This document shows positions 44,894 to 57,500 of a stretch of 64,000 nt of DNA, piece by piece. Numbering within the stretch: position 1 is the stretch's first letter; the number at the start of each line of letters is the position of its first letter. The notes below the pieces were generated by a model that searched no databases, was not told the DNA's origin, and worked only from the letters and a program-made list of their open reading frames with translations. Where the stretch lies: NCBI GenBank assembly GCA_024663395.1, contig JANFAH010000003.1:3162001-3226000 (forward strand). The letters are read 5' to 3'. Made by a program: the position numbers and the translations under genes. Source of the stretch: Pisolithus tinctorius. Taxonomy: Eukaryota > Basidiomycota > Agaricomycetes > Boletales > Pisolithaceae.

Positions 44894-45175
44894 GGCGAGA
44901 GGAGCGTCGGTTTGAATGGTAGGCGGGGGATGTGTTTGCACAGCAGACGGAGGGGACGGCAATAAAAGGCACTGGAGCGCTATCGATGGTATTGTGTTGA
45001 GCGTCGACAAGGGAGAGACAAAAGCAACAAGATATACTTACGTGAGAGCTGGCTTATACGACCCGGCCGCACAATAGATCTGCACGCAAGCGAAAGAAAA
45101 GAAGAAAAAAAGAAAAGAAAAGAAAAAAAGGCGGGAGGAAGGAGGAGCGAGGAGACGCGGAGTCGAGGATGCGAA
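44894..45175 (-). promoter_or_regulatory. 5' leader of bHLH factor 1 with probable UTR intron and CT-rich tract
   Basis: On the minus strand a long pyrimidine tract (45083-45150) precedes the gene, as at strong fungal promoters. A canonical GTAAGT donor at 45041 and an AG at 44980, with a CTCAAC branch-like site between them, predict a 62 nt 5' UTR intron. Confidence 0.5.
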
Positions 45176-48100
45176 GGTTAGAAGATGGGGAGGACCAGAG
45201 ACGGATTTGATTCCGTCGTTATATCCTTCCTAACTGGACCCAATTCGGCTAGGTCTTTCCCTATAAGGAAGGAAACGCGTATGTTCCATAAAAGGGAAAA
45301 GAAGGGGGGGTGTTGCCTCGTGTTGTGATCGGAATTTCTAGTCCCTTGTGTGAAGCCTTCTGTGCGTAGAAAAAAGGATCTCAAACGGGGATTTCATTTG
45401 ATATGAAAGCTATTCCCTCTCTGTCTCTGTCACACTCGTCTCGGCATCTCGCCAGTCTGTGGTCTGTGCTGCGTGTTATGAATCTCCCTGCATTCCTCAA
45501 CCCCCCCCTCTGCCCATGACCCTGATTCACTTACACACTTCCCCCTCTCCCCCGGTCACACCGCTCCGCCTCCCCGTGCTCCAGACGCTCTGTCATGCCA
45601 TTCAAATCTGTTCTCACCGAACCCATCCGCCCTCTCTCAGCGGCACCCGGCTCCCACTCTCGGTTTGCCGACAGAATTCCTTGCAACGTTGTTTTCATAA
45701 TACGCTGTCCGCCACTGCGCTAACTTTGTGATCAGCTCGCTTTCCCTGCATTGATCCATCATCATTGCACCCTATCATCCTCTTCTTCTTCATGATGACG
45801 AAACCCAACTAAGCACTCACCCTCTGACGCTCAACGTTCACCATTTTCCAACATTCTCTTATCACCTAACTCAGCGGAGCGCCCAAAACACAAGACGATG
45901 CCTTTCATCTATTCCCGTAACCTTGGTACCTGCTGTGGAACCATCCTCCCAAGGGATTAGAGCGCTTTTAATCGCGGGTGGGATTTGAAAAATTATAATG
46001 ACTACAACTGCCGTGATTCTGGCCTATCAGCCAGTCGGCCCATCTGCGTTATCGACTTCGTCCATCTATTGTGGACGGGCACAGTAATCAAATCCTGTAG
46101 GTCCATGTTATCGCCCGAAATAATTTTTACTCCATTCACTACAACATCTTGTAGCGAGCAAGATCACAAAGAATGAACCCGGCTTCTTCACACCAAGTGG
46201 GTTGGAATGACACGTCTTGTATCAATGACGTTATCATATCCACGTAATTAGACTTTAAGGAGGGATGGCATTCAATCTACATACCTCCACGCAGCAACTG
46301 CCTGTCCAGAGGAGGCGATGCTGGTCTTGTCTTCCCATCAGGGCAGGCTGACCTAACGAACCCCTGGCCAGTTCGTTTGGTCGACAGGCAGACGAATTAC
46401 GATAAACCCGATGGTTTACCAAGGATAAGATTAAACAGATAGGCTCTGTTTCTGCCTCACTCCCTCCATTCGATAGATAGAAGGAAAACAGAATGCCAAA
46501 GCTTCCTTTCCCCGCGGCGTTCATATCGACCGTCCCATAGTTGAGGGGCCCACTCGCAAGAGGGAAATAAACTGAAAACAGCGGCATCCGACTGCCCACC
46601 CATCGTGCTTGCCGTCACACCTGCTGATCGGAGCGGATGCGACATATGGACAAACGGACGTTCGCTGAGTATGGAAGAAAAAAAAAAAGATGACGACTCT
46701 TCATCAGCCAAGCTTTGAGTGGGTCAAAATCACGGACCAGAACCGAAAAGAGCGTAATGACCCCGTTGAAAACGCACGGCCACAGGGTCGCAGTGGACAA
46801 GACAGAACGCTACTTTGCTCAGCGAAACGATGCCCGAAACAGTGTAAAGACGTGAAGACAACAGTCACGGGAGTCCATAAGCCAGGCGCATCAGCAGCGT
46901 AGCGTGCACGTCTGGGAAGAAAAACCACGGTGCTTGACGTGCACCTACCAGATCGGCCAACCGAGATGGCTTACCAGATAGACGAGCGTTTGCGGCCGCA
47001 ATCTAGTGAATGGGAGAGGCGAAGAATCGATCCTCCACGGTTGTAAGTGAAATGTGAGAAGATCTGTGGATGTAGGGTTCTCTTCCATTTTTCGGAAGGC
47101 TCCAAATTCATGAAAGGGATCGAGAGCGGTGTCCCTTGATTCGTCACAAAACTATATCCTACCCCTGTATGTATAGAGCGGGTCGAGTACTCAGTAGAAG
47201 ATTGGCTCCTTCCCAACCACAGGGTCATGCGATCCATGGTGCCTCCACATTGTCGCACTATAGAGGAGGAAGAATCTATTATTTACTCTGTATTGCCCCA
47301 AACAGCCTCGTTTCGCGGGCAGGTGACGTGCAGTGCGGCAGGGGGTATGGTAAAGTCACGAAGGTGTGACGGCGTGACACATCTCTTTGTCGTACCACTC
47401 ATCACAGCGATCTGCCTGCCATACGTACGATCTCAATCAGATCTCACCTCTATCAAGATCAGAGCGATGTGTACCAGAAAGGCCTCTTCACCCCTCCTTG
47501 GGAGTACTCTGACAGGTTGCCATTTGCCACTCGGTTTGTGATCCTCGAATGGCTGGCCCCCTAATCAGTGTCCCTGCATCTACAGTACTTAGCTGTAGTA
47601 CTCACACGCGCGCAGCTGGTCCCTGAAGACCTGAATTCGTTTGCCGCCACTACATCTTTCATGTATGTGGACCCTTGGCGCGTTTGCCATTGCACAGCAC
47701 GCCTTGCGTGCATTCTTATCATTGCAGCAGTGACAAACAGGACTACGCCGTATTGGTCCACCCATCTTTGAAAATCGCCTTGTCACCTCACCACGTATAG
47801 CGCAGTTGTTGTATATTGACAAACCACTGACAAGAAAAGTAAAGGACGCGTGTTCTTGTTCTTAGCGGCCGCCAGAACACCCGTTGCGTCATTGCGTAGT
47901 AGACTATACCTCCCTTGATCTGGAGGTGGCGGGATTTAGATTTGACTCGACAGTTCATATCCGCCAAGGGCACAGCAGAGACACCTTTTCTAGTTTGACC
48001 TTGTCGCTTTCCTTTTCACAACGCCACATTGAGTCGCATCATGTCAACCGCGCCCTAGTTTGACAGAGATGCCCGACGTTTCCTCCTTCACTGAAAGCCC

Positions 48101-51100
48101 CCTTTTCCAACAAGCGAGGGGCGCCGTACCGTTACTATATCACCGCGGAACAACCGACTTGGGATTCTAGTCCCCTACCGGGAAGCCTTTGGTTCCGGAG
48201 TACTAACATGTGGCTTCCCTCCATTCCATAGGTACATTACTGTACATTACTATACAATGAAGCGCGATGTTATGTACCGTTCACAAGCCTAGCCAACCTA
48301 GTACTACATTTACTTTGCACATCCGGCTACCCCGCCAACGTTCGGAACTTTCCACCATACTTGTTCGCATCCAACCCCGCAGCGTTACTGGGAATTCCAA
48401 CACCAATTTTGGATGGCCCCCGTGTTCATCGAGGGGGGGTTAGTACCAAACAGAACGGGCAGCCCGGTCCATCCTAAACAAGTACCGGTATACCCTCCGC
48501 CCCGGTCGCACCACGCCACTTGCGTCTGGGCATCCCAAATGACGATAAGTTCTGTTTCATTCCGCCTGTCGGATCCCCACGTACGTATATACCTTATCGT
48601 CACCACCCTCAACGACGTTCACAATGATTTTTCAATTCGTCCGAGCCACCCCCCGCGTCACTGGTTCCATATCTGAAACCAGGCTCTATTATCTGCCTCC
48701 GTTTCAACGTTTCCAATTCCCCGTCACGGCTTTACCCTTTCCTCCTAGACCCTACTTCGCACTTTGATTATGAGGTTGACTGACATCACGGTTACCGGCC
48801 CGTAGACGTGGGTCTGGTCGTCCTCACTTGGCGATTCTCTCCCCAAATCATGATCGTGCCCACACGACCAACGCCCGATGATCATCCATGATCACGAGCA
48901 CCGTTTCCTGGGAAAGAAGTATCCGTAGGAATGGACTCTTCCTCAGTCCAAGTGCCCTCGGATGTTCCTGTGGCTGGGCGTTAATGTTGGCTGGCGGATG
49001 TATTATCTAGACGTCCAGGTCAAATGTTAGCATTCCGAGATATGAATAGGTTGCCGTGATAGCTTAAACATTTGACTGGAGTCAAGTCTTCTAAATCTTT
49101 GTTCGAGTCATCTAACGTGATAACCACCAACCGGCATTATTAGCAGAGTAACTTGCCAACTCGAATTCCTGGACGAGGTACGTGGACTCCGAGGACATCC
49201 GTATATCGGTGAGGGATCCCGTTCCCGACGTCCGGCTACGTTCCGACTCCATAGCCATACACACGCACTTCGTTTCATCACTACAACCGTTGATCAGTTT
49301 ACCCACCGCAGACCAACTAGCGACTCCCGAAGTAAATAAGCCCTATTGTCGTGTAGATACCGGCTGTAACTCCGTAACGTGGGTCCACGACTTCAGAGTT
49401 CCAGGTCGTTCCAGGTAGCAACGTCCATGTGTGTAATAATAAGACTCGAATTCCACCACGCTCGTCGCAGTGGTGTCCAAACGAGGGTGTACGTGGTCGG
49501 GTGGATATTTACTGGTTGGACAGCATTCAGGGTGGTGTGTCCAGAAAGAATGACCTGCTGCGAGAGCCACCTATTAAAATCTCAGCCTGTCATAACCAGT
49601 TGCGACTCTCTAAGCGACTCCACAACCTCAGAAGTTCCAGGTCGTTCCAGCTAGGCCTACCATGCGGATTATTATTAGACTCGAATTGAACCACGCTCGT
49701 CGAAGTGGCGAACGAGGGTTAGCAACATAACCAGATGGATAGTTACATGTTGGACAGCATTCAGGGTATCGTGGGTGTGGGTGCTCAGGAAGAACGACCC
49801 GTTGGGGTAGCCACTTATTAAAACTTAAGCCTGGTTGGACGTCTGTTAATTAAATCTAATTGTCCTCTCGTGTCGACAACGCTCGGGTGGCTTACCGACG
49901 GGCAACTCGGTACGTGGATGACTTACATATATAACTCTGACTGCGATGCTCATATACTTGTACATATTCCCAGAAACACGAGAGATTAGCTCGCAGCATT
50001 CGCAGGATGGAGGGATGAACGCAGCGACCCTGGCATCTAGATTCTAAAGTTAAGCCCATTCTTTTTGATTGGCCCGATCGGTACTCGACCTGTACTGAAG
50101 TATTTCGAAATGATTAAGGTGTATGTTTATGTTTGGCCATTTGACCCTTGGTTTCGTCGGTGTAGGGCCTGCAGCAGCCCTTCTGGTCTGCGGGCTATTT
50201 GCCCCTTGCCGCTTAGCATAGGACATATCGGAAACATGTATATTTCTGGATGGGAGACGGAGGGGGGACGGCCGTCAAGTATGTGAGAGGTTGCCCGAGT
50301 CCAGATATGCAATTAGCGTTACTGAAGTGCGGTGAAGAGCAGTTTCTGATAAAAGGATCCCTGGTTGTAGATCAATAGTCTGCCTCAAGGGATCCATCAG
50401 TGCGGCTCGGCGGTCAGGGGGTCGTGCGTAGTGTCAGTAAGCCAACCAACAACGACAGTGGCAGCCTGAGGTCGGTAATGAAAACTTTTGAGAGACGAAT
50501 CGGTCAATTTCGGGCCTTGGCATGCAGCCTCGTTTCAAAGCCTTTGCGACGGCAACGGTGATACCAACCTAACAGAGGAGAAGAGCGACCCCGATTTAAT
50601 TTTGGGTTACTCCTTGGGGTCGGAGGCTGAGGGGAACCAATGGGATCAGTGGAGAAGAGATGCGTCCTGTCAACGCATCATCTAAACAAGAATACTGCAG
50701 TTTGAGTTCGCCTACATCAAATTCTTTGGGGTGCCATCTTCAGCTGATGAGAGAACCCCCAAGGAGGATGGACCGTTTTCAGCGGTATCATTGCGGAGGA
50801 GAAACTAGCTAAGCATGCACATGCACAACAAGCAAACTAGCGATATCATGTCCAATATTATCGCGCCCTCACTCTGCGGCCACAATTGAACCAAAGTCCC
50901 ATCAGCTAAAGGAATCGTGATGCGTGTCGATGGTATTCCCCAGCCCAGCATCTCGGAAAGCACTGGGCACCCGAATTACGTCTAACGCCGTAGGTCTGTA
51001 CTCCGATCTAATTGCACCATAGCTTCCTTCAAGAAAGCCACGCGTCAATTTTGCAATCGCAGATATCGGATGTCCATTGGGGAGGCAACGGGTGGGGCTT

Positions 51101-52157
51101 CGTCATTGCGTGGGTCGAGAAAGAAAAAAAAAGGGAAATCGTGTGCAATTTCGTTCCAGCATTCGTGAATTTGAATGATTCATCACGTTTCATCACGGGT
51201 GAAGGGTGTGTGTACATGGGGTCGTATCCTGCGTGTCGTAGCTGGTAGCGTGTCAGGGGGCATCCTGTACCCCGTGCTCGTGCTAGCGTGACCCAGCCCA
51301 TACCACAGACTGGACGGCAGTAAAAAGGCGGAGCGGAGTAGCCAAACGGCGTGCGTCTGGCGACCACTGTGATCGTGATGGAAAAAAAAAAAGGGTAAAG
51401 CGTAAATGGAAAAAGACGAAAAAAAAACGACAACGAGAAGGTCAGAAGAAAGGTAAGGAAAAAAGGTATCAATATTGGCCACCAAGGAAAGGGTGCAATA
51501 GGAATCGCAGGAGGGCACAACTCAACGGAAAGCCGGAAGTAGGCGGATGGGCGCAAGGGTGATGGAGATCCTTCAAAATGTTTCCGTCCGACATCTATCC
51601 ACGGACACGTTGCACACTTATCGGCCCGTCATCATCGACGGTTGACATCGTTGACGTAAATAGACGGCCAGATCCACTGGGGCCCGAAAAAACGAGACAG
51701 TCGACGGGGGGCAGACAAGGCGAAAAAGGTATGACACGAGGCCAAGACGGGGTTGATAACGCAACCGTGATCAAGCGGATTTTGCGATAGTTGCGATCAT
51801 GCGTCTCGCTCTCAGAACGAGATAACTTGGTAAACCAGCGGTGTCGGGATATCGAGCCGCGATGGAAGAAGTATTCCAGAAGAACCAGACAAGTGAGATA
51901 ACGAGGTGAATGAGCTCCTTTGTGCGTAAGCGCTACCGGGCGCCAAATAGCTCGACCAGCCCTCCTGCGAGTCCAGAACTCGCCACTCCCTATTGTTGTG
52001 CCGAATGGAACAGGAATAAAAAATACAAATTGCGCGACAAGAACAAGAGATGCGATACAAAGAAATGGGAAAAGAAAAGAAAAATCAACGTTGGGAAAAA
52101 AGACAATGGAAAGCATGCAGTAGCGTCCAACGAGAAAATGATTTTTCGGAGCTGGGA
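45176..52157. other. Gene-poor stretch of about 7 kb between the two bHLH genes
   Basis: No protein with a recognisable domain was found on either strand. All open frames are short and lack family motifs. Visible structure is limited to the diverged tandem repeat at 49390-49840 and poly-purine runs on the plus strand near 51120-51135 and 51380-51470. It forms the upstream region of bHLH factor 1 and the downstream region of bHLH factor 2. Regulatory DNA, an unrecognised non-coding RNA or old transposon debris are all possible. Confidence 0.4.
49390..49840. repeat. Two diverged tandem copies of a ~236 bp unit
   Basis: Copy 1 (about 49390-49605) and copy 2 (about 49626-49840) share, in the same order, GTTCCAGGTCGTTCCAG, GACTCGAATT, ACCACGCTCGTCG, CGAACGAGGGT-like text, GGACAGCATTCAGGGT and AGCCAC(C/T)TATTAAAA. 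The spacing between matching points is 236 bp. Short parts of the motif also occur near 49155-49175. Confidence 0.75.
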
Positions 52158-53341
52158 TCAGTATCTTTCTGATGCTTCAGCAGGGCTCCGTGAGTCCTCC
52201 CGCGGCGGTTCCTGACCCTGCACATGAGTGAGGGAGTGTGCGGGCATGCCCGGTTCTGGAGGCGGAGATAGGGGTCGACTATCAATGCCATGCATGGCAT
52301 TATTGCCATTGTTAGTGACGGCAGCAACCGAGCCTGGGGAGGGGGTGGCGCTGGGAACGCCAAGCGAGATCTTTTCGTTGACTGCTCGTAACCGCTGAAC
52401 CTCCTGTTCCAACACAAGCAGACGGGCCTGCATCTCCTGTGTGGTTTTCTCGAGGTAGATGATGTGATTGGTGGCTACAGCATGCATGTCAGTGAAACCG
52501 CCGATGCCTAGACCAATCAAGGGGAAGCGCTAGCTCACCTCGCTCGAGCAACGATACCTTGCTGCTCTTCTGGTTGGAAACGGGCAAGACGTCTTTCAAT
52601 TTCGCGTAACCGTCGCGTAATTCGTCTCTACGCCTCTGCTCAGCTTCGATCCTCTGCCGCCTGGTAGCCTCTTTGCGGGAGTGGGCAAGGTTCTCTACAA
52701 ATGTGGCGCCCATGTCGTCGTCGTCTGAGTCGTTCAATGAGCGTCCTCGAACGCGTCGTCCGGATGAACTCGTGGTGGGGGAAGGGGTAGGGTTGTAGCG
52801 TAAGGAGGAACGATGTACTAGGCTAGTACCTCTCGAGGATGATGGGGAGCCTGTCCCACTGCTGTTTCTAGAATGGTGGTAAATGCCGTCCGCTGAAGTG
52901 TCCGATCCTGAAATGGGGGGAGACAAGGGATCGTACATGTGTGGAGAGGGCGGAGGGGGAGAGCCAGCAGGCAGAGTCATGGACACATGTTGTGGCGATG
53001 AGGTGTAAACAGGTGGCGGATATTGATGATGCGAGGACATGAGGCTGAGATTATGGAACTGCAGGCCTTGATGAAGGTCAGGCGCGGAGAGATGGCCTAC
53101 ACGAGCCCATTATCAGATCAACATGCGGTTAAGGCGAGTCAAGAGACGCGAGGAAGGAGAACCCACGCGGATGAGGGCCAGGATGCTGTACGACTGGATA
53201 AGACTGTTGCTGAATCTGCTGGTGGTTGTACGCGATGTAAGACGTTTCTTGCTCGGCAGGATAATACCCGTAAGGATTCGTTCCACCGAGATTTTGGGTG
53301 TGATCATCTGGCATATGCTGTTGGTGCTGTTGCTGATCCAT
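52158..53341 (-). CDS. bHLH leucine-zipper transcription factor 2
   Basis: Three exons: 53167-53341, 52539-53096 and 52158-52474. The coding length is 1050 nt, giving 349 residues. The N-terminus is Gln/His-rich (MDQQQHQQHMPDD), followed by a Pro/Ser-rich part with GSPPPPSPHMYDPLSPPISG. The bHLH is at about residues 205-262 (QRIEAEQRRRDELRDGYAKL; LPVSNQKSSKVSLLERATNH) and continues into a zipper (YLEKTTQEMQARLLVLEQEV). The tail is Pro/Ser/Asn-rich. The helix 1 and loop text is nearly identical to bHLH factor 1, so the two are paralogues, although this gene has an intron at the R|A junction of helix 2 that the other lacks. As in factor 1, the class B His position of the basic region is not His. 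Confidence 0.9.
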
Positions 53342-54590
53342 CGTCTGCAAGGTCGTGGAGGGGTCGTGGAGATGAAATGAAAAGTGTGGGTTGGTGGATC
53401 GTGAAGAAACGTGAATAAAAGGCAAGAAAGGGGACCGAAGAATGAGAGAAGAAGGAAGAAACGAGATCCAGGAATCAGAAAACTGTCGAATGGCCCTCGT
53501 TCACGCTCGAGGGACCAGAACCGAAAGCCACACACCCCACACAACAGGTTTAAGCCTCTCCCACTTTTCTCACGCACTCTTGTTTGTACACTAGAGAACA
53601 ACGAGAAGACGATGCTTTGTACACGGAGGAGTACGTGCTGCGACCCGCTGGCCCGACATAAACTCGCTAATTATATGAGCTGCCTCGAGGCATCATCTGC
53701 ATATTAACGACCGGGGGAGGGGAGCACACTCCCCATCAAAAGGTTGATCCAATAGCCAGCACTCATTGTCGATCGTCGAACGAGAGTGGAGCCTGTGGTA
53801 TGCACGGCTGCCGTCCCTACCGGTATCAGCACCGGTGACGTCCGATAGCCGTTGGCAAGTATGTACCTTATCTACCTCTTCGGTGTCAGAAGCACAGCAG
53901 TGGGGCGAGAGGCTGACCCTGCAGTCTCCTCCCACTCGTGAAAAAATAAAAACAGGGGGCAGAGCTGGCGCAGACTCCGATGGTCATGAGGGTTTAATGA
54001 ATTCATATATCCATCGTCGGCGGAAAACACAAGTACTTATGGGTTTGATGCGGCGATCGTCCGGAACGCAAGCCGGTCTCGCAGACAGGGCTTAAATCTC
54101 GGAGAGAGGGGACTCCGTGTCTGACATCTGCAACCTGATACGAAGCCTTTGCTGAGGGACCTCCGAGGACAGAAGTACTGCTAGTAGGTATGTCAGTACG
54201 AACATGCAGGAGACGACTGTGCTGCTTTGCAGTCGGTGTCCAGAAATGGTGATAGCTTCCCACCTGCGATGAACGCGAGACTTTCGCAGCTCAGTTGTAG
54301 CTGCGGGCGCCGTGAAGAGCCTTAGCGCTCAGCTCAGCAACTCGGTCCTTCACGTTTCATACTAGTAGGCTGAGACGGCACACTGCTTTTTGTATGGCTT
54401 GATTTCATCCTTTTCTGCAAAGAGTTCATTGCGATCGCGTTTTTCACTTCTGCTAGTTCAGCAAAACGCGATCAGAAACGTCCGGCCAATCCAGCAAAGA
54501 GATAATTGTGCGTCTGTCGATCGTCATCGCCATCGAACAGCCTTTTTTTTTCTTTCTTTTCGTCCGTAACCGCCCTTGCATTTAGCCGTA
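53342..54590. other. Divergent intergenic region
   Basis: About 1.25 kb between bHLH factor 2 (minus) and the large unknown gene (plus). The first 100 bases left of it on the minus strand are CT-rich, consistent with a 5' UTR. No gene or RNA is recognised. Confidence 0.4.
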
Positions 54591-57500
54591 ATGCCATCCA
54601 AACCAAGTTCTCATGCCTCCACCAGCTCTCAGAGCCAACAGCCAGTGTGGTCACCCCCGCGCGCACCTCTCCCCCCTCACCGACTCGCCAAGCTAGCCAA
54701 TGCTCTCGGCGTTGCTGCGCCTCTTCCTGCAACAGGATCAAGCAATTCATTCTTGTCGCAGTCCGCCGTATCTCCAGCACCCCACCCGCATTCTCCCCAT
54801 ACCGATATAGGTTGTCGTGCAGGAACTCCCTCGGTTGCATCTGCACACAACTTTGCGCCTCTACAGTCAAAGTATCTTCTTCATGTCATCCCTCCGGCTT
54901 ATCTCCCACATGACTCGGATGTGGGCGAGTCTTCTGACTTGATACCGCTCCCACCTGGCGCATCCGGATATCACACCCAATTTCGGCGCGGGATTCTCGT
55001 TTCGCTGCAGTCTACGCTCCAAGCACAGTTGATCGTAATAGCACGGGAATATGCACTGCCTAGCACTCTTGGAATCGTTCTTTATCTCGTTTGTTCATCT
55101 CCACAGGATAGGCAGAATGGTGCAGCAGACATTGGAGAACCTGGGCCCCGGTTATCAGAAGACATGTGGAGACACATCTGGACCCGTGTCCTCCGTGCGG
55201 AACGCGACGAGGCGAGCGCCTTCTCTCGAAGTCCGACTCCCAACCCTCTTGGCCTCGGACTTACCGTAGAAACTAATGTCCAGGTTCAGGCACTTCGGCC
55301 CTTGGTCACTCCCACGCGAACAGAAACCCCTCTTCCCCTGTCCACCGCCAACCTCCTGACTCCTTCGCCGACTTCTGCATCATCCGCTTCTGACTTGCGT
55401 GCTCAGACCAAGTCAGCTCCTCCCTCCACATCGCACACTGACCCGGACACCCCAGACACGTCACATTCATCAAATCAAGACCTTCCCGGAATAGATTTGC
55501 CGGGCTTGAAATCGCCGTCTATCATACCCATTCTGGCAAAGGTAGAGTTCGACATTGACCGCAGAAGAGCTGGCTGGTACGAACCTTGGTTACGGAGTCG
55601 TCGTATCGCCCACGCCAAACGAACGGAAAGTCGGTCGAGCAACCGGACCGGTTCTCAGTCCCGCAATGGTGAGGCAACTAGTCCCGCGGACGATAGGCGG
55701 GCTCCCTTCGATCTCAAGCTGGTCGGAAGAATGCAGAAACCCGGCTTCTTGCGCACAGCCGACGAATCTGATGAAGACCGGGTGGATGATGGCGGTTACG
55801 CCCCCCTCTCTGGATCTCCAGATGGAGGGGACGACGAACACCTGGTGGACCAGACCGCTTGCATGACTTCTGCTAGAGATCCGTTGATTGATGTATTTGG
55901 AACAGACGCGGAAACGTGGGCCGGGATCCGTTCTAATTCTCAAGGAACACGGAAGGAGGTTGGTCCGAATGTAGTAGAGCTTGCGCTAGACGCATCCTCA
56001 CTTGCGCCTCTTCCTTCGCTGGCCGATGAACGTGAAACAGAGGATGAACCAAACGATGCCACGGAAGTCCGAGAGATCATGCACAATGTGTCTACGCTGC
56101 CTTTACCATCACCCCCGACCTCTGGAAGTAAACGACCTCCGCCCCTGGTTTTTTCACCCAACGTGTCAAAAGGTGTCGTTCCAGACAACCATGATTTACC
56201 CTCGCATGCGACCTGCTCAACCGCCTCACCAATAGCGGAGGATTCCGATTTTCGTAACAAAGAAGGGTTTTCCCTTGAGATGGAACAGGAATATTTGCGC
56301 TCACGAAGTCCTGCAGAGGATAAACGAGTCGGCGCCCTATTCGAGGGATTGGATCTCGGGTTAGATTTGGATGACGAAGAGGAGGTCCGAGTTCACTGTT
56401 TGTATGTCGTTTCTCTGAGACTGATGATACATTACCAAAGTACGACGAGAATGACCCTAATGACCGGCGAAGAAGTCAATATCTTATGAAGGCGAGATTA
56501 GATGAGATAGAAAGGGTAAGCTTCGATGATCACTGCTGCTAGCGGAGGTGAACCAGTTTGCCAGACGTTGGCTCAGTTCTCGCCTCGTCAACTGAAAACA
56601 AGCACCGTGGACGAAGACCTGACGATCACCCACCGCCGTACACTTACCAATACACACTATCCTGATGCGTTCGGCTCCAAGAGCCACAGCCCAACACACG
56701 ATCGGTAGGTGCAAAATCTGAACGTGCAGATGGAATGTCGTTGAGCCACATACTGCAGTAGCCAGTCTAATTCCATGTCACACGCGTACGGTTCTGCCTG
56801 GCCTGCTGTTCCGTACTCCTCTGTAGCCACATCAGTTCGCAGTTCTTCACGGCGCTCCGATTTACCCCCATCACCCCCCAAACTGGCGCTGAATGGTGTC
56901 ACCACCGGGGCTCCCAAAGCTTTCGTTCCCCCTTCTGCAAGAGGCGGCATGTCGCCGGAGACAGAAGCACGACGGCGGGAACTTGATCAGTCCATCTATC
57001 CTGCGACAGTCCCAGCTCCTTTCACCCGGCAGACTGACCTGACCTCCGACTCCCCCATACCATTGTCTCCAGATCCATTCGGCCGCTACCCTTCTATGTA
57101 CGAGGAACAGGTTCTCCCCGTGTCGTCTTACTGGGATCCAGCCACAAAACAGTTCTGCGAAGTACCCGCCGACTCGCGGCCGTCGACGTCGTCAGTGGAT
57201 GAAGGTTCGCTAGCTTCAACGACGCAATCTAGCCGATTTTCTGCGGACTCAAGTATAGTAACGGACCTAGTTGACAAAGGTGGGAAGGCGCAGGGGGCGC
57301 TCGCTAGTGTAAAGGGTCTCAAAAAATTGTGGCGGAGGAGCAAAGGTTCATCTGTCTCCACTGCTCAGCCTCCTACCCCTAGTCCCGGAATGTCTTTCCA
57401 GGGCCAGCTACCCAGACCCCCACAGGAACAACCTGGACCACCACCTGTAACAACTGCTGCAGCAAGGAATGGCAAAATGAAGGCGCAGATGGACCAGCTC

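Noticed and set aside
44894..45010. 39-codon N-terminal extension of bHLH factor 1
   Set aside because: It would need a non-ATG start and overlaps a predicted 5' UTR intron.
46690..46902. Small ORFs checked as possible pheromone precursors
   Set aside because: None ends in a CaaX motif and there is no receptor gene nearby.
50210..50290. GATGGGAGAC text resembling part of a 5S rRNA
   Set aside because: The flanking sequence lacks the rest of the 5S box A, intermediate element and box C arrangement.
51029..51556. 175-codon minus ORF with Phe/Leu-rich segments
   Set aside because: Its composition is explained by pyrimidine tracts; no ATG context, splice support or family.
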